Below are positions 7,379-14,111 of a stretch of 14,111 nucleotides of DNA, piece by piece; position 1 is the stretch's first letter, and each line of letters starts with the position of its first letter. The notes under the pieces are model-generated. The model searched no databases. It had not been told where the DNA came from and worked only from the letters and a program-made list of their open reading frames with translations. The position numbers and the translations under genes are program-made. The stretch spans positions 87,773 to 101,883 of the forward strand of contig RQSC01000308.1 in NCBI GenBank assembly GCA_013416795.1. Direction: 5' to 3'. The DNA is from Prasinococcaceae sp. CCMP 1430. Lineage: Eukaryota; Prasinodermophyta; Palmophyllophyceae; Prasinococcales; Prasinococcaceae.

Positions 7379-9823
7379 ATGCGCGGCGTGTGGCTTGCAG
7401 GATTTCTCGCGCTTTGCGCCCTCGCCAGCCTCCCCCTCCCCGCTGTAGCTCAGTCGATGCTTCCGCTTCAGGCGAGTCCCCTCGTGGACGTGGGCGAGCG
7501 CCTGCCTAACGAGTACCTCTCAGAGCGCTTCCCGGTGTGCGCGCCCACGGCTTCGGCCGGCTCGAGCGTGTCCCTCGGAGATGCGCTCGGCGAGCGTGTG
7601 GTGGTCGTGGCCACCTACTACGTGGGCTGCAACCCCGGGCGAACTGACGCGCCGACGTACGCTGCCTTGGCGAGCAAATTGAGCGCGCTGCCGCCCACCG
7701 CCGGCAAGGTCACTTTCCTCAGCTCTCTCAAGGGCGGCGTGAATTCCGCGCGCTGCGAGTCGTGGGCCGCGCTCGGCGGCGCGGCTGGCGACCAGCCTAT
7801 CACAATTGACGACGAGCATCGTTCTCTGCACTACAAGCTCTTCGAGGACAGGCACCCGGAGTACGCGTTGATCGACCACTGCGGAACTTTCCGATACAGG
7901 ATTGGGCCGCTCTATGCCAACGCCACAGGCAGTGATGCGGCCGCCGGTGAAAGTCCCGTGCTCAACGCGCACGTTCTCGAGGATTTCGTAGAGGAACTCG
8001 TCGCCGAGGTCGGACAGGAGTGCCCGGGACCGGCGGGTGAGGGGGATGACGCCGTTGTGCGCACGGGTGGCTCGAGCGCTCTCGACATCGTGTACGGTGC
8101 CCGCTACGGAACGCCCCAGCATGAGACAATCAAAGAGCCAGCTACTGAGGTTCCCGTGGCCACGTGTGTCACCGCCGGGGACGAGCCGCGTGTGTCCTTC
8201 GGCGAGTCAGCGACCGTGGTAGCCGCCGGCATATCGCACCACCTCTCCTTCCCGCGTACGCTATCCATCAATCCACTGGAGCCCTCCGAACTGTGGGTGG
8301 GAAACAACAACACCGACGGCGTGGCCGTGCTCACGCTCGGTCCCGACGGTGTGGCCCTCCCAGGCCTGGCGGGTGCTCAGCGGCGGCGCGACCGCGCGCC
8401 GTACCACTACATGGATCGTCTGTCCCAGCTATCGTTCGATCAGCGCGGCTTCTTCGCGACCTGCCAGGAGAGCACCAACAACTACGAAGGCCTCATGCGC
8501 TCAAATTTGTTCATGGGACCCACTCTCTACCACGCGGACAGACGCGTGCTCGTGACGCAAATGGGTGAAATGTGCCCACACGCGCCAGATGCTGCAGAGT
8601 CTGAGGATGGCTCCGAGCGTTGCTACTTCCAGCACTCCGACATGTTGCACGAGTCCCCGCAGTGCATGGGCATCGTGCACGACCCCGAGCACAACACGCC
8701 CTACAGGAACGTTTACTGGGCTTTCGATGGTTTGAACTCGAGCCTGATACGGTATGACTTCGAGAAGCCCCATGGACCTGGCTACCTTGACCACAGCCTG
8801 GCGAGCGTCCGCCGGTACCCCGAAGTACACCTCACCCGCGTCGCGGGTGTCGTGGGTCATTTGGCCATGGACGGCACCAAGCGCGTGCTTTACGTGGCAG
8901 ATACGGGCGCCGGTCGCGTGGTGGCCATCAGCGCGGACAGCGGCCGCTTCGAGGTCACCGCACGCTCCGACCTCGGCGGCGAGTTCGTCATCTGGTCGAG
9001 CCTCAACTCGACTTTCGAGTACTCCACGTACGCCTGCGTTGACCACTACGACCTAGCGGCGGGCTTGCAGCATCCCGCTGGCGTTGCAGTTGCGGAGGCA
9101 GCTGGCGTCGTCTTCGTGGGCGAGCACGGCAGCGGTCACATTGTCGCACTGGATGCTCACGGCGCCACGGCCGAGGGTAGCATCGGCGGTGCTGAGCTCG
9201 CGCGCTTCGACACAGGTGCAACAGGTCTAGTGGGGTTGCACTACGATGCAGCTACCTCGAGGCTATACTACACGGACGCTCCGAGCGACAGTGTGAGCTT
9301 CGTGGATGTTACACTGTGCAAACACGCGGATGTCGCCGGCAGCGGGGCCGGCCCAGTTGACGGCGGGGCAGCCCTCCGCACAGGGTTTCCGGCGCGCGTG
9401 TGTGGCGCTGAGAATGGCACGCTCGGCATTGCTATTGACCATGTGTCGCACGACGACGGCTACCAGAACATGACCATGCTGGGTGTCGAGTACGGCTTTC
9501 GCACCGACTGCGAGAACATCAACAACGACCTGCTGCTGATGTCGGGGTACCTGTGCCACACGTGCCTGCCCGATCCTTGTGCGGAGATGGGCCACGGTGC
9601 CTGCACCAACGTGCCGTACAAGGGCTATGAGTGCGCCTGCAGCGGTGATTACAGCGGCTCGGACTGCCACGTCGCCCCCAGCGAGGAGGCGAACGGTGAT
9701 GGAGAGGGCGGCGAGGGTAGCGAGAGCGAGGCGTCCGGGAGCACGCGCGCGCGCGTGCCCGTCTTCGCCGCCGCTGCGGCTGCGACCGCCGCGGGCGTGC
9801 TCGGGGCGTCATGTGCGCTGTAG
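7379..9823 (+). CDS. Secreted thioredoxin-like/NHL beta-propeller/EGF protein, probably GPI-anchored
   Basis: This 814-residue protein was started at 7379 because that ATG gives a textbook signal peptide (MRGVWLAGFLALCALASLPL, cleavage near AVAQS, about residue 25). The ATG at 7313 would add 22 residues and hide it. Residues about 40-215 resemble a thioredoxin/peroxiredoxin-like fold: a strand VVVVATYYVGCNPGR with Cys84, then VTFLSSL and YALIDHCGTFRYRIG. The classic CxxC pair is absent, so redox activity is uncertain. Residues about 280-700 contain NHL/SMP-30-like propeller blades such as VLYVADTGAGRVVAISADSG, LQHPAGVAVAEAAGVVFVGE and GLHYDAATSRLYYTDAPSDS. Residues 729-763 form a six-cysteine EGF-like module. 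An acidic Gly/Ser linker leads to a C-terminal hydrophobic tail (VPVFAAAAAATAAGVLGASC), typical of a GPI signal or a tail anchor. Several N-glycosylation sequons are present (NAT, NNT, NSS, NST, NGT, NMT). It likely acts outside the cell; substrate unknown. Confidence 0.82.
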   Translation: MRGVWLAGFLALCALASLPLPAVAQSMLPLQASPLVDVGERLPNEYLSERFPVCAPTASAGSSVSLGDALGERVVVVATYYVGCNPGRTDAPTYAALASKLSALPPTAGKVTFLSSLKGGVNSARCESWAALGGAAGDQPITIDDEHRSLHYKLFEDRHPEYALIDHCGTFRYRIGPLYANATGSDAAAGESPVLNAHVLEDFVEELVAEVGQECPGPAGEGDDAVVRTGGSSALDIVYGARYGTPQHETIKEPATEVPVATCVTAGDEPRVSFGESATVVAAGISHHLSFPRTLSINPLEPSELWVGNNNTDGVAVLTLGPDGVALPGLAGAQRRRDRAPYHYMDRLSQLSFDQRGFFATCQESTNNYEGLMRSNLFMGPTLYHADRRVLVTQMGEMCPHAPDAAESEDGSERCYFQHSDMLHESPQCMGIVHDPEHNTPYRNVYWAFDGLNSSLIRYDFEKPHGPGYLDHSLASVRRYPEVHLTRVAGVVGHLAMDGTKRVLYVADTGAGRVVAISADSGRFEVTARSDLGGEFVIWSSLNSTFEYSTYACVDHYDLAAGLQHPAGVAVAEAAGVVFVGEHGSGHIVALDAHGATAEGSIGGAELARFDTGATGLVGLHYDAATSRLYYTDAPSDSVSFVDVTLCKHADVAGSGAGPVDGGAALRTGFPARVCGAENGTLGIAIDHVSHDDGYQNMTMLGVEYGFRTDCENINNDLLLMSGYLCHTCLPDPCAEMGHGACTNVPYKGYECACSGDYSGSDCHVAPSEEANGDGEGGEGSESEASGSTRARVPVFAAAAAATAAGVLGASCAL
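9741..9758. repeat. 18-bp perfect palindrome of alternating CG
   Basis: GCACGCGCGCGCGCGTGC equals its reverse complement and could adopt Z-DNA or a hairpin. It lies in coding sequence for the S-T-R-A-R-V-P linker before the hydrophobic C-terminal tail. It is probably a by-product of the GC-rich codon usage. Confidence 0.6.
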
Positions 9824-9937
9824 AGAAGACGAGAGCGGTTTTCATCGTCGCTGCGGCCGCCGCAGCCGCCACTTGTACATTTGTTGTTTTTATACCGAGG
9901 GCGTCGAAGGCGGCAGCGCGCGCGAGCTCCCCTTCCA
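9824..9937. other. Convergent 3' intergenic region
   Basis: Only 114 bases separate two opposing stop codons, so the 3' UTRs probably overlap. A T-rich patch on the plus strand (about 9875-9897, ending in tttttatacc) is the only AT-rich part and may help define 3' ends. No gene is seen. Confidence 0.5.
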
Positions 9938-11057
9938 TCACGAGTACAGTCTGTCCGGGTCGAAGCCCGGAGGGGGCTCGGGGCCGAACACTGTTGGTTC
10001 GGGATCGAACGCCTTGCCGTACGGGCCCCCGGCGGCGCGTGTCTCAGCTGGCGCGCCGGTCCCCGCGGCCTGCTCCGCGTCGTTGAACAGCTGCGCGAGC
10101 GGCTCCACAGCGTCGCCCCCAGCGAACGCCCGGATGAGGTCCTCCGTGGACGCCTTCTGGTGCTGCTTGCCGTTGCCGCCGATGAAGACGCGCTTGATCT
10201 GTACGTATTCGCGCGATATCGTGCGCATGGAGTTAATGAGCACGTCGAAGCACGTCTGGTCGGCGGTGCCGATGTCGAACCAGCAGCGCCCCCAGTGCTT
10301 GTCAAACTGGTCGGTGAGGTGGGGGCGAGGATGCGCGCAGTCAGCGCACGCGAGCGAGGGCACGAGCAACGGCGAGCGCGTGCGCGCTCGTGCTCGGGCG
10401 CGACCACGGCGCGGCCTGCTGCGCGGCGCGGCACACCTGCGGGTCCTTGAGGTCATGGAAGTGCGCGTCCAAGGATGCAGCCGCATGGTCACGGTCGTAC
10501 GCCAGCGTCGCGAGCGAGTCGGAGACGGCCTCCGTCTGGGCGTTGGTGGCGTTGAAGCCGCCGAGGTTGCCCAGGATGTACCACGCCTTGAACATCTGGT
10601 CGAAGCAGTTGCGGTGCTCGTCATTGAGCGGCTCAGCGCACTCGAACTCGATCCACAAGTCGAAGGGATCAAAGGGCTCGAGAAACTTGACGTCCATCTC
10701 CACGTCTGCGCCTCCACGCGGGCGCAGGTGCTCGCCCTGGCTCTCCTCGAAGCGCGCCTTGATCTTCGCCTCGAGCTCGGCGTTGCTCTCCGTGCCGTCG
10801 AGGATCGCCTGCAGCTCGGGGTCGGGGCTGTCGCCGCTCAGCTGCTCGCGGAAGATGTCGTGCCACGACGAGTACTCCTCGCGCGCGCCGGCGCCTTCAC
10901 CCCCTGCCGGCCGCACGCTGTCCCACGCGGCGGCGCCCCCGCCGCCGCCGCCACCCGCCGCACGCGCCACCAGGGTCAGCTTGCTCAGCGCTGACGGCGG
11001 GCACTCCCCCGACCTCTGACGCGCGCGCGCCGCCGCCGCTGCCGCCGCCGCGCCCAT
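9938..11057 (-). CDS. DUF3531-like protein, two exons
   Basis: Exons 11057-10437 and 10306-9938 join in phase 0 into 329 residues. The core spans the junction: FLEPFDPFDLWIEFECAEP, then AWYILGNLGGFNATNAQ in exon 1, and HWGRCWFDIGTADQTCFDVL followed by ISREYVQIKRVFIGG in exon 2. From memory of the family this matches DUF3531, found in cyanobacteria and in plastid proteins of plants and algae. Its biochemical role is not known to me. The start is the only ATG between the upstream in-frame stop (11330-11328) and the core. The N-terminus (MGAAAAAAAARARQRSGECP) is Ala/Arg-rich without acidic residues until Glu18. It could be a primary-plastid or mitochondrial presequence but lacks the signal peptide expected for a complex plastid. 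The C-terminal 70 or so residues are Pro/Gly/Ala-rich. It lies 576 bases downstream of the transporter gene on the same strand. Confidence 0.78.
10307..10436 (-). other. Intron of the DUF3531-like gene
   Basis: This is a 130-base GT-AG intron. The donor reads CAG|GTGTGC (exon ends at 10437). The acceptor, after a C-rich tract, reads CACCGACCAG|TTTGAC (exon begins at 10306). Both sides are phase 0, and joining them makes the conserved core continuous (HDLKDPQ|FDKHWGRCWFD). Without splicing the first frame ends in a low-complexity Ala/Arg tail. Confidence 0.85.
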
Positions 11058-11633
11058 GCTCGCCGCGCGAGGGGAACGAGCGAGCGAACGCGCGAGCGAG
11101 CGAGAGCGAGAGAAGCGACAGTCCTCAACCTCCCCCCCACCCCACCCCTCCACCCGCCTGCACCCCGCCCGCGCCGCGCCGCGCGACGTCTGGCGCAGCC
11201 GCCGCACAGCAGCCGTGCCAACCAACAACAAACAACGGAGAAAAGTGTACGAAAAGGCCGAAAAGCCCTCATCAAAAGTGCGCACGTGGACTGAGCACGT
11301 GCGGCTGCACCGCCCGGCGAGGGGCCATCAAAACGCACCGAAAACCTTCGAGCAACGCCCGCCGCGGAGATATAACGAACGATACGTGGTCACAGACAAC
11401 CACGGGCGCCGCCGTTGACGGGCGTGCGCGCGCGCGCTTCGCCCCTTGGTCGGACCGAACCCGCAGAGGGTCTACGAAGCTCCGGCGCGCGGCCCAAGGC
11501 GGCGGAGGCGATGGGGTCGTTGGCGGCGTTGGGCGACTACGTGTGAGGAGGCTTACAGCGCCGGCGCGCGCGCGCGCCCGCGCGTGCACCCGAGCGGCGC
11601 CGGCCGGCGCCCACTCTGGTTTGGCGCCTTCGA
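11058..11633 (-). promoter_or_regulatory. Upstream region of the DUF3531-like gene, with transporter 3' flank
   Basis: These 576 bases lie between two same-strand genes. Next to the start codon is a simple GAGC/GCGA repeat (about 11075-11115, plus strand), followed by C-runs that form a G-quadruplex motif on the coding strand. An A-rich patch at about 11220-11275 is the AT-richest part. Two CACGTG hexamers (11283-11288 and 11296-11301), 13 bases apart, are candidate bHLH/bZIP sites of the G-box type. Alternating GC tracts lie near 11423-11437 and 11564-11575. No convincing gene is seen. Confidence 0.5.
11132..11155 (-). other. Potential G-quadruplex
   Basis: C-runs on the plus strand at 11132-11138, 11140-11143, 11145-11148 and 11153-11155 are four G-runs on the coding strand, with loops of 1, 1 and 4 bases. 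The motif lies about 75-100 bases upstream of the start codon at 11057. Confidence 0.7.
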
Positions 11634-13910
11634 CTACCCCGAGGCCGCGACCTGCTTCTCTTTCCGCCGCTTGTTGGCCTGGCCGACCGCCGCGAGCAGC
11701 AGCTCCGGCGCGTACCGCGGGTTGCCGTCGTGGGTGTCGCAGTCCTCGCAGAAGCTGAGCAGGATGGTATCGACGGCCATCTCGTACACGAGGAAGAAGC
11801 AGCTGGCCACGTGAAACGCGAACAGCACCGTGAAGATGACCGGGAAGCACGGGCTGGACACCTGCTCCGAATCCTCGGTGAACATGTTCTGATCAAGCAG
11901 AACGAATGTGAGGATGCCGCAGCCAGCTGAGATCAGAAGCTTGCCCAGGAAGGGCAGCGCATCGCCCACGGTGTTGACGGCGACCACGCGCAGCGCGTTG
12001 CGCACGAGCAGCCCCGCGGCGTGGCTCACGCTAGAGCAGTATCCCTTGCCCTTGACGGCGATGAGGATGTAGGCGTTCCGGTTGAGGAACTTGACGATCT
12101 TCTCGAGGTACCACAGGCAGTAGCGCACGCAGCACATAATGTACTTGAGCATCTGGTTCGTCTGCTGCGCGTCTTTGGTCTTCTTGTCGATGTACTCGAC
12201 GATGACGCGAACGAACTGGATGATGGCCACCACGAGTCCGCCGAAGCAAATGCTACCCAGGTGGTAGCGAAAGGTGCGCTTGAAGGCGGCGAATACCGGC
12301 ATACCAGGCATGGCATTGCTGTCGCCGCGTGCCCAGTAAAAAGTCGCCACGGCGCCCGCAATGGTCGTCAGCGCAATGCCAACTATCACCTGGTTGGTCC
12401 ACAGGTAACCGAACAGGTGGTACAGGAACATGTAGCGGAGGTCCTCGCTCCATTCGCGTTGGTAGCTGTTGTCATCGAGAGCGCACGCGCCGGTGTGCAC
12501 GTGTCGCGTGGCAAAGGTGTCAGCGCGCGCGCGCGTTGTGCGTCAAGGCGAGCGAGGGCACTCGAGGCATCTCGCGCCTGGAGGCGCTCGCATTGCCGAG
12601 CGCAAGAGGCAGCAGACGCACCCCCAGCAGTCCTCCTCTCCGGCAGCAAGCCCCGCGGCACGCGCAGCAACGTCGCAGGCTGGCGTCACGTCCGCCGCCG
12701 AGTATATCATGGCACCAATCAGCGCGAAGTACGTGATGAGGCTCGCGCTCATGAGGAATGGGATGAACGGGAAGAAGATGAGCAGCGGCATCGTGCCTAT
12801 GGCCTGCGAGGCGACCTTGACGACCGCGATGGCTATCTTGATGCGCGGAATCAAGACGAGTGTGGCGAGGAGCAGCAGCCCCGCCAGTGCGCACGCGACA
12901 TACGCGACATAGGTGAGCACCTCCTGATTTGCCTCGTCGGGATTCGTTATCGAGTCGGGGATGTCGTACGGAAAGACGCTGAGCTCATCCTCGCCGATGA
13001 TGCCGGCCTTGAGCAGACAGAAGAGCGCGAGACCTGTCGTGGCGAGGTTGACCAGCAGGACGGTCAGCCACGCGAAGACGCCCGAGAAGTAGCGCAGCAC
13101 CGCCACCCACACGAAGCTGCCCACCAGCGGGACGGCCAGGCCGCAAATGAGCCACACGCGATAGGACTTGTACATGTCGCTGAAGCCGTCCTCGATGATT
13201 TGGACGGCACCGTAGCTCCACCTCGGCCCGTACGTTTCGAGGAGACGTGTTGTGTAATTCGCCGCGCCCTCGGCGTCCAGGTCGGGCACGCAGCGGTTGA
13301 GGGTCGCCGCGGTGGGGAGCACCACCCAGTCGCACCAGTCGAAGACGGTGTTGGGCGACAGCGGGTTGTCCTGGACGATGTCGAAGGCATACGCCGTCTT
13401 GTAGTACTCGGCCGGATTCGTGGCAGCGTCCAGAGACGTGTCGTACAAGCCCTTGTACGCGCAGACCAGCATTGTCTCGAGCTTGTCCCGGTCGCCGAGG
13501 ATGCTGCCAATGTCGACGCCCCCGTCAGTCAGCACGGCGGCGGTAGGGCACTCGTCCACACACACCGCCTTGGGGGCCGGGAGCTCGTCGAGGCTGGCGC
13601 CGCCCTGCACTGCCGCGAGCAGGAATGACGCGGGGTTCGCCCAGTGCAGATTCTTCCCGCGCCCGCCCTCGCCACAGAGCTCGCCGAAGCCGTCGTACGA
13701 GTACAGCAGCCTGTTGAAGTCTCCCTTGGCGACGCTCTGCTGCGCGACGTACGCCATGCCAACCCAGAAGGCGGTGAAGAGCAGGAGGAAGAAGATGTCG
13801 CGGCAGGAGCGTTCCGGCACGAAGGCGGCGTCATTGCCGCCGCCGGCCTTGGAGCCGGAGCCGGAGGAGCCGGACTCATCCCCCTTCTGCCTCCAGGCAA
13901 TGATCGCCAT
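11634..13910 (-). CDS. Choline transporter-like protein (CTL/SLC44 family), two exons
   Basis: Exons 13910-12622 and 12465-11634 join in phase 2 into 706 residues, the usual family length. The family carries choline and related substrates across plasma and organelle membranes; the substrate here is inferred. TM1 is at residues 38-57, followed by a long extracellular loop with the cysteine motif VCVDECP (116-122) and other cysteines. Further membrane segments lie at about 250-271, 278-303 and 331-354. Next comes the family-typical RIKIAIAVVKVASQAIG (356-372), then segments at 374-403, 441-473 and 500-518. The signature KYIMCCVRYCLWYLEKIVKF-LNRNAYILIAVKG spans 537-569, followed by segments at about 600-621 and 637-660. 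The start at 13910 is the first ATG in frame (context CCAATGG). Both termini appear hydrophilic. It is upstream of the DUF3531-like gene and probably transcribed separately. Confidence 0.93.
12466..12621 (-). other. Intron of the choline transporter-like gene
   Basis: This is a 156-base GT-AG intron. The donor reads TGGGG|GTGCGT (exon ends at 12622) and the acceptor GATGACAACAG|CTACC (exon begins at 12465). Both are phase 2 and create a Gly codon, joining EEDCWG to YQREWSEDL at the loop where family members place YHLFGYLWTNQ soon after. The intron contains an alternating GC tract (12523-12535). Unspliced reading would insert an Arg/Cys-rich stretch and a stop. Confidence 0.82.
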
Positions 13911-14111
13911 TGGCCGGCCGGGTGCTTCTGCGCGGCGGCCCGCCGCACGCGGCGCGGGCGCGCCAGGCGCATGCAGTGTGCGACCGCGCCGGCCGCCCCG
14001 CCTGTCGCTCGCCCGCCTCCCCCGTTCTCCGCCCCCATCCCTGCCTCCCGCCCCTGCAACGCGCTCGTGCACGATGGGCGAGCGGGCCAGCGGGCGAGCC
14101 GACCGCGCGTG
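13911..14111 (-). promoter_or_regulatory. 5' flank of the transporter gene
   Basis: These 201 bases reach the window edge and hold the transporter's 5' UTR and probably part of its promoter. The frame is open but has no ATG. The strand-specific G-richness (see 14032-14054) is the main visible feature; no TATA-like element is apparent. Confidence 0.45.
14032..14054 (-). other. Potential G-quadruplex
   Basis: C-runs on the plus strand at 14032-14036, 14039-14041, 14047-14049 and 14051-14054 are four coding-strand G-runs with loops of 2, 5 and 1 bases. The motif lies about 120-145 bases upstream of the transporter start codon. Confidence 0.65.

Noticed and set aside
9955-10015. tRNA-like stretch around GGTTCGGGATCGAAC
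   Set aside because: It has no acceptor stem or cloverleaf and lies within the second exon of the DUF3531-like gene.
9579-10994. Plus-strand reading frame of 471 codons across the EGF gene end and the DUF3531-like gene
   Set aside because: It is in a different frame from the EGF module and antisense to both conserved exons of the DUF3531-like gene; it has no recognisable motif.
11075-11115. GAGC simple repeat as a functional element
   Set aside because: It is a short imperfect microsatellite in a 5' UTR or promoter; nothing beyond composition supports a function.
12021-13628. Long plus-strand reading frame (535 codons) opposite the transporter
   Set aside because: It lies antisense to a protein with clear family motifs, crosses its intron, and has the charged, repetitive composition typical of an antisense frame in GC-rich coding DNA.

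Overview
This is nuclear DNA from a GC-rich microbial eukaryote, most likely an alga. Six protein genes are recognisable. Two have short GT-AG introns that restore conserved reading frames exactly. The contents are eukaryotic: an Sfi1-type repeat protein, a ubiquitin protease and an SLC44 choline-transporter-like protein. One gene resembles the DUF3531 family, which I know from plants, algae and cyanobacteria, so a plastid-bearing organism is the best guess. A haptophyte or another GC-rich alga would fit, but the sequence alone does not settle the lineage.

Layout from left to right. (1) 133-3861 (+): a large Sfi1-like protein with about 22 tryptophan repeats, a 50-residue unit in three tandem copies and a coiled-coil tail. 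Its frame is open to the left edge, so the 5' end may be missing. (2) 5557-4055 (-): a USP10-like ubiquitin carboxyl-terminal hydrolase, with its start unresolved. (3) 6603-5779 (-): an unrecognised single-pass membrane protein. (4) 7379-9823 (+): a secreted, probably GPI-anchored protein with a thioredoxin-like fold, an NHL-type beta-propeller and an EGF-like module. (5) 11057-9938 (-), one intron: a DUF3531-like protein. (6) 13910-11634 (-), one intron: a complete choline transporter-like (CTL/SLC44) membrane protein.

The genes are tightly packed. Genes 1/2 and 4/5 are tail to tail, with only 193 and 114 bases between stop codons. Genes 3 and 4 are head to head across a 775-base shared upstream region. 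Genes 6 and 5 run in the same direction. The gaps contain locally AT-richer patches against the GC-rich coding background. Several upstream regions carry G-runs on the coding strand that could form quadruplexes. Nothing suggests an operon-like pathway; the genes look like unrelated housekeeping and cell-surface functions. No RNA gene, CRISPR array or mobile element was found.

The items most worth following up are the repeat architecture of the Sfi1-like protein, the thioredoxin-like/propeller/EGF surface protein, the missing start of the USP gene, and the repeated placement of coding-strand G-runs upstream of genes.
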